31,737 bases of DNA from Bradyrhizobium sp. CCH5-F6 (GTDB taxonomy: Bacteria > Pseudomonadota > Alphaproteobacteria > Rhizobiales > Xanthobacteraceae). Positions 6,471 through 15,164 of this stretch are shown in pieces. The first letter of the stretch is position 1, and every line of letters begins with the position of its first letter. Both the position numbers and the translations under genes were made by a program. The notes beneath the pieces were generated by a model, which was not told where the DNA came from, searched no databases, and worked only from the letters and a program-made list of their open reading frames with translations. Where the stretch lies: the NCBI RefSeq assembly GCF_001556045.1, contig NZ_LSIC01000110.1:1-31737 (forward strand), given 5' to 3'.

Positions 6471-7379
6471 TCAAAGCGCCACGCTGCGCAGGCCGAAGCT
6501 GCGGGCTTCGTTCTGCAGCACCGGCCGCACCGCGTCGATCAAGCGCGCGGCAGCGGCATCGACGCTCAGTCCTGCCGTGTCCACGACCGCATTGGCGCGC
6601 GAATACAGCGGCTCGCGGCTGAGCAGGATGTTGCGCAGCTCCGCCATTGCGGAGCGATCATCCGCCATCGGGCGCAGATCGCCCTGGCGGCGGACGCGCG
6701 CCATGTGCTCCTCGGGCTCGGCCTTCAGCCAGATCGTGTAGAACGAGGTCAGGACCTGGTCGAAGGTCAGGGGCTCGGAGACGATGCCGCCGCCGGTCGC
6801 CAGCACCATCAGCTCGTTGCGCGCGAGCAGCTGTTGCAGCGCCGCCTGCTCCATGCGGCGAAAGCCTTCCTGGCCGTAGAGCGCGATGATCTCGGCGACC
6901 GACAGCCCGTTCTGCTGCTCGACCTCCTTGTTGAGTTCGACGAAGCTCCAGCCGATCTTTTTCGCCAGCATCCGCCCAAGCGTCGACTTGCCGGCGCCGC
7001 GCAGGCCGATCAGGGCGATGCCGCAGAATGGCGCTCGCCGCGGCGCGGAGACGGTGCCGCCGGCGAGCACATCCTTGGCCTGCGCGATCTGTGCGGGCGT
7101 TGCCTTGCGCAGGAGGTCGCGAAACATCTGCCAGTCCGGAGTCGGATCGGCGCTAGGCAGCAAATCTTCCAGATGCGCGCCCATCGCGTCCGAGACACGG
7201 CGCAGCAGCACGATCGAGACATTGCCCTTGCCGCTTTCGAGCTGCGCGATGTAGCGCTCCGAAATCCCCGATACCTTGGCGAGCACCTTGCGCGACATGC
7301 CGCGCAATGCGCGCATGGTGCGCACGCGCTGGCCGAGCTGTTCGAGAAATCGGGATTCGGCGTCGGGACTTTCGGTCAT
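6471..7379 (-). CDS. boxR: BoxR/BzdR-type benzoyl-CoA-responsive repressor (HTH + shikimate-kinase-like domain)
   Basis: A 302-residue regulator of the BzdR/BoxR family. Residues 13-70 form an XRE-type helix-turn-helix (MRALRGMSRKVLAKVSGISE, RYIAQLESGKGNVSI). After a linker of about 50 residues, a shikimate-kinase-like domain begins, with P-loop GLRGAGKST at 125-133. In the family this domain binds benzoyl-CoA instead of shikimate and relieves repression. It is divergent from benzoate-CoA ligase across a 114-bp control region and is followed by the globin. A shared motif before the ligase and boxC is a likely operator. The domain order makes the assignment firm; response to benzoyl-CoA follows from family knowledge. 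Confidence 0.93.
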   Translation of the reverse strand: MTESPDAESRFLEQLGQRVRTMRALRGMSRKVLAKVSGISERYIAQLESGKGNVSIVLLRRVSDAMGAHLEDLLPSADPTPDWQMFRDLLRKATPAQIAQAKDVLAGGTVSAPRRAPFCGIALIGLRGAGKSTLGRMLAKKIGWSFVELNKEVEQQNGLSVAEIIALYGQEGFRRMEQAALQQLLARNELMVLATGGGIVSEPLTFDQVLTSFYTIWLKAEPEEHMARVRRQGDLRPMADDRSAMAELRNILLSREPLYSRANAVVDTAGLSVDAAAARLIDAVRPVLQNEARSFGLRSVAL

Positions 7380-7413
7380 GAGCCTCTTTACGGATGTCCT
7401 GCGGCGCGTTTTA

Positions 7414-7433
7414 ATGAAACATAGTGCCTGCTG
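7414..7433 (+). promoter_or_regulatory. Putative BoxR operator in the boxR / benzoate-CoA ligase control region
   Basis: ATGAAACATAGTGCCTGCTG here matches 18 of 20 positions of 9952-9971 before boxC. Within it and just after, TGCC-TGCT-GGCA (7425-7436) is an inverted repeat. A TTGACA lies at 7437-7442 and a TATAAT at 7472-7477, 29 bp apart, too far for one canonical promoter, so the exact -35/-10 pair is uncertain. The position between the divergent boxR and ligase genes suits control of both. BzdR/BoxR operators are described, from memory, as carrying TGCA repeats. Confidence 0.6.
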
Positions 7434-7493
7434 GCATTGACAGCAAGCCGTGGCGGTGTCTTTCTATGAATTATAATTCTAAATTCGGGGGAG

Positions 7494-9041
7494 ATGTCCG
7501 TGAGCGAGGGATCCTATAATGCGGTGACCTGGCTGCTCGATCGTAACATCGAGGAAGGCCGTGGCAGCAAGCTCGCCTTCGACGACACGGTCTCGCGGCT
7601 CACCTATGGCGAGCTCGTGCGCGAGACCCGGCGCGTTGCCAACATGCTGCGCCGGCTTGGCGTCCGCCGCGAGGAGCGCGTGGCGATGATCATGCTGGAC
7701 ACCGTCGATTTCCCGATCGTGTTCCTGGGTGCGATCCGCGCCGGCATCGTGCCGGTGCCGCTCAACACGCTGCTGACCGCGGATCAGTACGCCTACATCC
7801 TCGCCGACTGCCGCGCGCGCGTGCTGTTCGTGTCCGAAGCGCTCTATCCCGTCATCAAGGACGTCGTCGGCCGCATGCCCGATCTGGAGCATGTCGTGGT
7901 CTCCGGCGCCAAGCAGAACGGCCACAAGCAGCTCACCGAGGAGGTCTCAGGCGAGAGCGAGCAGTTCACCACCGCCGTGACGCATCCGGACGAGCCGGCG
8001 TTCTGGCTGTATTCGTCCGGCTCGACCGGCATGCCCAAGGGCGTGCGCCATCTGCATTCGAATTTGCAGGCGACCGCCGATACCTATGCAAAGCAGGTGC
8101 TCGGCATCCGCGAGAGCGATGTCTGTCTGTCCGCGGCGAAGCTGTTCTTCGCCTACGGTCTCGGCAATGCGCTGACTTTCCCGATGTCGGTCGGCGCCAG
8201 CGTCATTCTCAACAGCGAGCGGCCGACACCGGCGCGCATGTTCGACCTGATGAACCGCTACAACCCGTCGATCTTCTACGGCGTGCCGACGCTGTTTGCG
8301 GCCATGCTCAACGACGAGACGATGAAAAGCGAGCGTTGCGGCAAGGCGTTGCGCATCTGCACCTCGGCCGGCGAGGCGCTGCCGGAATCGGTCGGCAACA
8401 GCTGGAAGGCGCGCTTCGGCGTCGACATTCTCGATGGCGTCGGCTCGACCGAGCTGTTGCACATCTTTCTCTCGAACGCGCCCGGCGACATCAAATACGG
8501 CTCGTCCGGCAAGCCGGTGCCGGGCTATGCGGTACGGCTCGTCAACGAGGCCGGGCAGGACGTCGCCGACGGCGAGGTCGGCGAGCTCCTGGTCGATGCG
8601 CCCTCCGCCGGCGAAGGCTACTGGAATCAGCGTCACAAGAGCCGCCGCACGTTCGAAGGACCATGGACGCGCACCGGCGACAAATATGTCAGGGACGGCG
8701 AGGGCCGCTACACCTTCTGCGGCCGCGCCGACGACATGTTCAAGGTCTCCGGCATCTGGGTCTCGCCGTTCGAGGTCGAAAGCGCGCTGATCACGCATCC
8801 GGCCGTGCTGGAAGCCGCCGTCGTGCCCGAAGCCGATCCGGAAGGGCTGTTGAAGCCGAAGGCCTTCGTCGTGCTGCGGCCGGGCGTGACGACGAGCAAT
8901 CTCCAGGAAATGCTGAAGGAGCACGTCAAGCAGAAGATCGGCCCCTGGAAATATCCGCGCTGGATCGACGTGGTGGACTCGCTCCCGAAGACCGCGACCG
9001 GGAAGATCCAGCGCTTCAAGCTGCGCGAGGGCGCGAATTGA
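7494..9041 (+). CDS. bclA: Benzoate-CoA ligase
   Basis: Cytoplasmic AMP-forming ligase that converts benzoate, ATP and CoA to benzoyl-CoA, the first step of the box pathway. It has 515 residues, usual for benzoate-CoA ligases. The acyl-adenylate P-loop YSSGSTGMPKG is at 173-183; YGLGNALTFPMSVGAS and GVGSTELLHIFLSN match the aromatic-acid ligase group; GRADDMFKVSGIWVSPFEVE is the hinge region; the catalytic Lys504 lies in PKTATGKIQ. ATG at 7494 directly abuts GGGGGAG; the in-frame GTG at 7500 has better spacing (about 6 nt) and may be the true start. Transcription is divergent from boxR. The sequence does not by itself exclude related substrates such as hydroxy- or fluorobenzoates. Confidence 0.93.
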   Translation: MSVSEGSYNAVTWLLDRNIEEGRGSKLAFDDTVSRLTYGELVRETRRVANMLRRLGVRREERVAMIMLDTVDFPIVFLGAIRAGIVPVPLNTLLTADQYAYILADCRARVLFVSEALYPVIKDVVGRMPDLEHVVVSGAKQNGHKQLTEEVSGESEQFTTAVTHPDEPAFWLYSSGSTGMPKGVRHLHSNLQATADTYAKQVLGIRESDVCLSAAKLFFAYGLGNALTFPMSVGASVILNSERPTPARMFDLMNRYNPSIFYGVPTLFAAMLNDETMKSERCGKALRICTSAGEALPESVGNSWKARFGVDILDGVGSTELLHIFLSNAPGDIKYGSSGKPVPGYAVRLVNEAGQDVADGEVGELLVDAPSAGEGYWNQRHKSRRTFEGPWTRTGDKYVRDGEGRYTFCGRADDMFKVSGIWVSPFEVESALITHPAVLEAAVVPEADPEGLLKPKAFVVLRPGVTTSNLQEMLKEHVKQKIGPWKYPRWIDVVDSLPKTATGKIQRFKLREGAN

Positions 9042-9067
9042 GAGGGCAGGTCGCGGACTTGCTTCTT

Positions 9068-9084
9068 ACCCTCCAGGGGAGGGT
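9068..9084 (+). other. Small perfect hairpin between benzoate-CoA ligase and hydrolase
   Basis: ACCCTCC-AGG-GGAGGGT forms a 7-bp stem with a 3-nt loop in the 70-bp gap between the two genes. No T-run follows, so it is more likely a processing or stability element than a terminator. Confidence 0.35.
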
Positions 9085-9111
9085 GCAGACGGAGCGAACA
9101 GGAAGAAGACC

Positions 9112-9930
9112 ATGACCAATCTCACCCCCACCGGCTTTCTCGACGTCGGCACTGCCAGCCTCGAATACAAATGGCTCGCGCCGCAAGCGGCCGATGCGCC
9201 GACCATCGTGATGCTGCACGAAGGCCTCGGCTCAGTCGGCCTCTGGGGTGACTTTCCGGAAAAGCTGCAGCAGGCGACCGGTGCCGGCATCTTCGCCTAT
9301 TCACGCGCGGGTTACGGACAGTCCAGTCCGGTCACGCTGCCGCGGCCGCTCGACTACATGCAGCGCGAGGCGCTGGACGTGTTGCCGAAGCTGCTCGACA
9401 TGATCGGCTTCAAGCGCGGTCTCCTGCTCGGCCATTCCGACGGCGCCTCGATCGCGACGATCTATGCCGGGGCGCATCAGGATCACCGCCTGAATGGTCT
9501 CGTGCTCATCGCGCCGCATTTCATCGTCGAGGACATCTCGATCAAATCCATCGCGGCGATCAAGACGACGTTCGAGACCACGGACCTCAAGGCAAAACTG
9601 TCGCGCTGGCACAAGGACGTCGACAACGCCTTTTACGGCTGGAACGGCGCCTGGCTCGATCCGAAGTTTCGCGACTGGGACATCTCGGAATACCTCGCCT
9701 ATATCCGCGTCCCCATCATGGTCCTGCAAGGCGCGGACGACCAATATGGCACCCTGCGTCAGGTCGAGATCGCACAGGAAGAGTGCTACTGCCCGGTCGA
9801 TCCGAAGATCATTCCGGGCGCGGGGCATTCTCCGCATCGTGAAGCGCCCGGGCCGACGCTCGAGGCGATCGCGCAGTTCGCAAGAGCGGCCCTGCGCGAC
9901 GATCAGGGCCTGCAAGGACGCGCCGCGTGA
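9112..9930 (+). CDS. Alpha/beta hydrolase of the box cluster
   Basis: A 272-residue alpha/beta-hydrolase. The nucleophile elbow is GHSDG at 107-111 (Ser109), the acid is in LQGADDQYG (Asp209 or Asp210), and the base is His239 in GAGHSPHREAPG. An oxyanion-hole region LHEGLGSVGLWGDFP is near residue 35. Its position between the ligase and boxC suggests work on a pathway intermediate, for example opening of a lactone, hydrolysis of a dead-end CoA thioester, or release of benzoate from an ester; the sequence does not decide. Comparable hydrolases accompany box genes in other bacteria. The start is ATG at 9112 with GGAAGAAG upstream. No signal peptide, so it is cytoplasmic. Confidence 0.85.
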   Translation: MTNLTPTGFLDVGTASLEYKWLAPQAADAPTIVMLHEGLGSVGLWGDFPEKLQQATGAGIFAYSRAGYGQSSPVTLPRPLDYMQREALDVLPKLLDMIGFKRGLLLGHSDGASIATIYAGAHQDHRLNGLVLIAPHFIVEDISIKSIAAIKTTFETTDLKAKLSRWHKDVDNAFYGWNGAWLDPKFRDWDISEYLAYIRVPIMVLQGADDQYGTLRQVEIAQEECYCPVDPKIIPGAGHSPHREAPGPTLEAIAQFARAALRDDQGLQGRAA

Positions 9931-9951
9931 TGGCGGCCGCGCGTGGCTGAC

Positions 9952-10020
9952 ATGAAACAAAGTGCATGCTGTGGCTGTTAAGGGCTAGACGCGCTCAAGA
10001 AGATGCATTATTGTGCATCT
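9952..10020 (+). promoter_or_regulatory. Putative BoxR-controlled promoter region before boxC
   Basis: Two signals lie in the 132-bp gap before boxC. First, 9952-9971 (ATGAAACAAAGTGCATGCTG) repeats the motif of the boxR-ligase region. Second, AGATGCA-TTATTG-TGCATCT at 10001-10020 is a perfect inverted repeat of 7-nt arms, giving TGCA-N6-TGCA. No consensus -35/-10 pair is obvious. Together they suggest that boxC and boxB have their own BoxR-regulated promoter and are not only read through from the ligase. Confidence 0.62.
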
Positions 10021-10062
10021 GACGCTCAAGCCAAAACGCATAATCAAGCTCAGGGATGACCC

Positions 10063-11751
10063 ATGGCCGGGGAAGATCGGCGCCTCGCAGGCGGCGCGAC
10101 ATTCATCGATTTCCAGACCGAACCGTCCCGCTACAAGCACTGGAAGCTCGCGGTCGATGGCGACGTCGCGACGCTGACCATGGACGTCGACGAGAACGGG
10201 GGCCTGTTCGAGGGCTACCTGCTCAAGCTCAACTCCTACGATCTCGGCGTCGATATCGAGCTCGCTGACGCGCTCCAGCGGCTTCGCTTCGAGCATCCCG
10301 AGGTCAAGGTCGTGGTGATGCGCTCGGCCAAGAACCGCGTCTTCTGTGCCGGCGCCAATATCCGCATGCTGGCGGGCTCCACGCATGCCCACAAGGTGAA
10401 CTTCTGCAAGTTCACCAACGAGACCCGCAACGGCATGGAAGACTCCTCGGAGAATTCCGGCCAGCGCTTCATCACCGTCGTGAACGGCTCCGCCGCCGGC
10501 GGCGGCTATGAGCTGGCGCTCGCGACCGATCACATCATCCTCGCCGATGACGGCTCGTCCGCCGTCGCGCTGCCCGAAGTGCCGCTGCTCGCGGTGCTGC
10601 CGGGCACCGGCGGCCTCACGCGCGTCGTCGACAAGCGCAAGGTGCGCCGCGACCACGCCGATTTCTTCTGCACCATCGAGGAGGGTGTGAAGGGCAAGCG
10701 TGCGGTGCAGTGGCGCCTCGTCGACGAGATCGCGCCGAACTCCAAGCTGGAAGCCAAGATCGCCGAGCGCGCCAGGGAATTCGCGGCAGCCTCGAAACGC
10801 ACCGGCAGCGGCAAGGGCGTCGCGCTGACGCCGCTCGCGCGCGTCATCGATGAGACCAGCATCCGTTACGGCTTCGTCACCGTCGACATCGATCGCACTG
10901 CCCGCATCGCCACCATCTCGATCAAGGCACCGGAGGCCGCGCCGCCTGCCGACATCGACGGCATGATGGCGCAGGGCGCATCGTTCTGGCCGCTCCAGGT
11001 CGCGCGCGAGCTCGACGACGCCATCCTGCATCTGCGCATCAACGAGCTCGAGATCGCCATGCTGGTGTTCAAGAGCCACGGCGATCGTGCCCACGTGCTC
11101 GCTTGCGATGCCTTCCTCGAAGCCAACAAGGCGCACTGGCTGGTCAACGAGATCCGCCATTACTGGAAGCGCGTGCTCAAGCGCATCGACGTCACCTCGC
11201 GCACGCTGGTGACGCTGGTCGAGCCCGGCTCCTGCTTTGCCGGCACGCTCGCCGAGCTCGTGTTCGCCGCCGACCGCTCCTACATGCTGATCGGGACGCG
11301 CCAGGGCGACAACCGCCCGCCGCCGTCGATCGAGCTTTCGGCGATGAATTTTGGCCCCTATCCGATGAGCCATGGCCTGACGCGGCTTCAGTCGCGGTTC
11401 CAGGCCGATCCGTCCGATGTGGAGCGCGCGGAAGCGACCATCGGCACCAGCCTGGATGCCGAGGAGGCCGAGGAGCTCGGCCTCGTCACCTTCGCACTCG
11501 ACGACATCGACTGGGACGACGAGGTCCGCGTGTTCCTCGAGGAGCGCGCAAGCTTCTCGCCCGACAGCCTCACGGGCATGGAGGCGAGCCTGCGCTTCGT
11601 TGGCCCCGAGACGATGGAGTCGAAGATCTTCTCGCGCCTGACCGCCTGGCAAAACTGGATCTTCCAACGCCCGAACGCGGTCGGCGAGGAAGGCGCGCTG
11701 CGCCGCTACGGCAGCGGCCAGAAGCCGAAATTCGATATGACGCGAGTCTGA
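10063..11751 (+). CDS. boxC: 2,3-epoxybenzoyl-CoA dihydrolase BoxC
   Basis: Cytoplasmic ring-opening enzyme of the box pathway: it adds water to 2,3-epoxybenzoyl-CoA, giving 3,4-dehydroadipyl-CoA semialdehyde and formate. The 562-residue length fits BoxC, which has two crotonase-like halves. The first half shows the oxyanion-hole loops FCAGANI at 94-100 and GSAAGGGYE at 142-150; PEVPLLAVLPGTGGLTR follows. The second half (from about residue 280) is the degenerate crotonase repeat with VEPGSCFAGTLAELVFAADR. The ATG at 10063 has AGGGA upstream. A palindromic repeat and 123 bp separate it from boxB. Confidence 0.95.
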   Translation: MAGEDRRLAGGATFIDFQTEPSRYKHWKLAVDGDVATLTMDVDENGGLFEGYLLKLNSYDLGVDIELADALQRLRFEHPEVKVVVMRSAKNRVFCAGANIRMLAGSTHAHKVNFCKFTNETRNGMEDSSENSGQRFITVVNGSAAGGGYELALATDHIILADDGSSAVALPEVPLLAVLPGTGGLTRVVDKRKVRRDHADFFCTIEEGVKGKRAVQWRLVDEIAPNSKLEAKIAERAREFAAASKRTGSGKGVALTPLARVIDETSIRYGFVTVDIDRTARIATISIKAPEAAPPADIDGMMAQGASFWPLQVARELDDAILHLRINELEIAMLVFKSHGDRAHVLACDAFLEANKAHWLVNEIRHYWKRVLKRIDVTSRTLVTLVEPGSCFAGTLAELVFAADRSYMLIGTRQGDNRPPPSIELSAMNFGPYPMSHGLTRLQSRFQADPSDVERAEATIGTSLDAEEAEELGLVTFALDDIDWDDEVRVFLEERASFSPDSLTGMEASLRFVGPETMESKIFSRLTAWQNWIFQRPNAVGEEGALRRYGSGQKPKFDMTRV

Positions 11752-11761
11752 CATTCACCGT

Positions 11762-11846
11762 GTCATGGCCGGGCTTGTCCCGGCCATCCACGTCCTTCGC
11801 TCAAGGAAGCAAGAACGTGGATGCCCGGCACAAGGCCGGGCATGAC
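11762..11846. repeat. Cloverleaf-like palindromic element between boxC and boxB
   Basis: Outer ends GTCAT and ATGAC pair, then ACGT-type inner arms, with a hairpin GGCCGGG-CTTGT-CCCGGCC on the left and TGCCCGG-CACAAGG-CCGGGCA on the right. The same architecture recurs at 13365-13470 and 28659-28791. Placed inside an operon, it may process or stabilise the boxB part of the message. It also explains why an extended reading frame before boxB is not coding. Confidence 0.75.
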
Positions 11847-11874
11847 GGAACGAGATCGCAAGGAGAGCACGGCC

Positions 11875-13326
<1,452 letters not shown>

Positions 13327-13364
13327 GCGGCTGTTTGGGAGACGCGACGCTTTCGCGGCACGCT

Positions 13365-13470
13365 CACTGTCATCACCCGCGAAGGCGGGTGATCCAGTAC
13401 CCCAGAGACAGCATAGATAAACCGAGACGCGGCCTACTGGATGCCCCGGTCAAGCCGGGGCATGACAGTG
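13365..13470. repeat. Palindromic intergenic element downstream of boxB
   Basis: CACTGTCAT at 13365-13373 pairs with ATGACAGTG at 13462-13470. Inside are the hairpins CACCCGC-GAAG-GCGGGTG and GCCCCGG-TCAA-GCCGGGGC, joined by arms ATCCAGTA / TACTGGAT. Same architecture as the element between boxC and boxB. It begins 38 nt after the boxB stop and lies between convergent genes, so it can serve as a two-way 3' end. Confidence 0.75.
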
Positions 13471-13513
13471 TCACCAGCCTCTCAACGTCCAACGGCAGTA
13501 GGTAGCTGCCGGA

Positions 13514-13927
13514 TCAGTCGTTCGCGCCGATATCCGTGAAAAGGAAACCCGCCGGCGTCTTGCTAAAGCCGAACATGGTCTCGCCGCAGAAGATGAAATA
13601 ATTCTCATTCTTCTCCTGATCGCGATCGTAGACAGCCTTGTTTTTCTGGAGACACGCGCGATTTTTCGCCGTGAAGAAGGTGCGATAGGTCTTGGCGCGA
13701 AATTGCGCGGCGTCGCGAATATCGCTTTCGTTCATGAACGGCAATTTGGTCATCGCGGCGACGGCGGCGGGATCGTCTGCTTTCACCGCCGCGCGAAATT
13801 TTTCGATGAAGGCATCGAATTCTTTCTGCAAGGCCGGAGACGCCACGGCTTGCTTTGCCGCCTGGGCGACGGTGGGTGCAAGGCTCACGAGAGCGGCTGC
13901 GAGCACAATTCTCGGCAAAAATCCCAC
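13514..13927 (-). CDS. Small secreted protein of unknown function
   Basis: A 137-residue exported protein, unrecognised. Residues 1-23 form a signal peptide (MGFLPRIVLAAALVSLAPTV, then AQA before AKQ). The mature part contains two spaced Cys residues (in NRACLQKN and FIFCGETMF) that could pair, and an alpha-beta pattern with FDAFIEKFRAAVKADDPAAV, similar in outline to NTF2/SnoaL-like folds; that is only an impression. The start is GTG at 13927 with CGGAG about 8 nt upstream; the ATG 23 nt farther upstream is out of frame. It faces boxB convergently across a palindromic repeat. Confidence 0.75.
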   Translation of the reverse strand: MGFLPRIVLAAALVSLAPTVAQAAKQAVASPALQKEFDAFIEKFRAAVKADDPAAVAAMTKLPFMNESDIRDAAQFRAKTYRTFFTAKNRACLQKNKAVYDRDQEKNENYFIFCGETMFGFSKTPAGFLFTDIGAND

Positions 13928-14271
13928 CGGTCGGCTCCGTCCATCGACCCATCAGGGTCTTCCGATTGATCCAAATCCATGGTGTTTCCTTGCGTCAAGG
14001 GCTTTCCGGCTCGCCGGCGCAGCGCAAGTCCCAACCTCGTACGCGGACCAACAGCATTTGTCGGAGCATGCGCTGGCATGTTTTGCCGTGCCTGCCCGCA
14101 ACGGCTCGCGACAGATGTTTTGCCCGACGTGTCAACCGCGCACTGGCTGCAAAAATCGCGTCAGCGCACCCGGAAAAACCCCTTGTCGATCAAGGAGTTT
14201 TCTACTGTGCATGGGGTTGTTTTCGACGTTTTGGTTTGGAGCCTCACTGCGCGGGACGAGAGATCGTCCGA
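13928..14271. other. 344-bp spacer between two minus-strand genes
   Basis: It should hold the promoter of the small secreted gene and the end of the SDR gene. Open frames crossing it on the plus strand have no ribosome-binding site or recognisable product. The only structure seen is a terminator-like hairpin at 14174-14198, listed separately. No clear promoter was found. Confidence 0.5.
14174..14198 (-). terminator. Rho-independent-type terminator for the SDR gene
   Basis: On the minus strand, ACTCCTTG-ATCGA-CAAGGGGT forms an 8-bp stem with one G-U pair, continuing into TTTT. It lies about 75 nt beyond the SDR stop, in the direction of transcription. The stem is moderate and the T-run short, so efficiency is uncertain. 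Confidence 0.45.
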
Positions 14272-15084
14272 TCAATCACTATCCCACCCGCTGCCCTTGA
14301 TCCCCGGGTTGGCGTAAACGATCCCGCCATCGACCGCGATGGTCGCGCCCACAACGTAATCTCCGGCGCGCGAGGCGAGATAGATCGCGGCGCCCGCCAT
14401 GTCCTCGTCGGTGCCGATGCGGCCCGCAGGCACGCGCGTCGAGACTTCGTCGGCGTGGTCGCGCGCAGCGCGGTTCATGTCGGACTTGAACGGGCCGGGC
14501 GCGATCGCGGTGACCACGACGTGGTCGGGGATGAGCTTCACCGCCATCCGCCGGGTCAGGTGAATCAACCCGGCCTTGCTCGCGGCGTAGGAATAGGTTT
14601 CGCCCGGATTGACGAAGATGCCATCGATCGAGGCGATATTGATCACCTTGACCGGCCGCGCTGCGCTGGCCGAGGCACGTAGCGTCGGCGCCAGCGCCTT
14701 GGTCAGGAAGAACGGCGCTTTGACATTGAGGTTCATCACCTTGTCCCAGCCGCTTTCCGGGAATTCGTCGAAATCCGCGCCCCATGCCGCGCCGGCATTG
14801 TTGACGAGGATGTCAAGCTTGGACTCGCGCTTGTTGTACTCGCTCGCCAGCAACTCGGCGCCGGCAACCGTCGAGATGTCGATCGGCAGCGCGATGCATT
14901 CGCCGTCATATTGTGCGGTGAGCGCCTTGGCGGTCTCCTCGCATGGCCCTGCCTTGCGCGCGGTGATGTAGACCTTTGCCGCGCCGGCGCTGAGAAATCC
15001 CGCCGCGATCATCTTGCCGATGCCGCGCGAGCCGCCGGTCACCAGCGCGACGCGGCCGTTGAGCGAGAACAGATCGTTGAACAT
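14272..15084 (-). CDS. SDR-family NAD(P)-dependent oxidoreductase
   Basis: A 270-residue classical short-chain dehydrogenase/reductase. The cofactor loop TGGSRGIG is at 16-23, NNAG at 95-98, and the catalytic Ser152, Tyr166 and Lys170 (SYAASK) are in place; the C-terminal PGPFKSDM and AIYLASRAGDYVVGATIAVDGG complete the fold. Residue 42-43 (TARK) is basic, which favours NADP(H). Such proteins reduce ketones or oxidise alcohols, often acyl-CoA derivatives or xenobiotics; the substrate is unknown. The ATG at 15084 with GGGAGG 5 nt upstream was chosen over an extension of 142 residues that runs into the next gene. It follows the polysaccharide deacetylase by 80 bp on the same strand. Confidence 0.9.
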   Translation of the reverse strand: MFNDLFSLNGRVALVTGGSRGIGKMIAAGFLSAGAAKVYITARKAGPCEETAKALTAQYDGECIALPIDISTVAGAELLASEYNKRESKLDILVNNAGAAWGADFDEFPESGWDKVMNLNVKAPFFLTKALAPTLRASASAARPVKVINIASIDGIFVNPGETYSYAASKAGLIHLTRRMAVKLIPDHVVVTAIAPGPFKSDMNRAARDHADEVSTRVPAGRIGTDEDMAGAAIYLASRAGDYVVGATIAVDGGIVYANPGIKGSGWDSD

Positions 15085-15164
15085 GATGCCTCCCTTGGTT
15101 GGCGCTGTTGTGGGCGGGGCGGGAAGGGGAGTCAAGAAAGGCGCCGGATGAAGCGCGACAGCGG

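Noticed and set aside
7437..7477. TTGACA and TATAAT as one promoter for benzoate-CoA ligase
   Set aside because: The spacing is 29 bp; canonical sigma70 promoters need 16-18, so they cannot be a pair.
11821..11874. N-terminal extension of BoxB
   Set aside because: The extra codons are inside a palindromic repeat; ATG at 11875 has a proper AAGGAG site.
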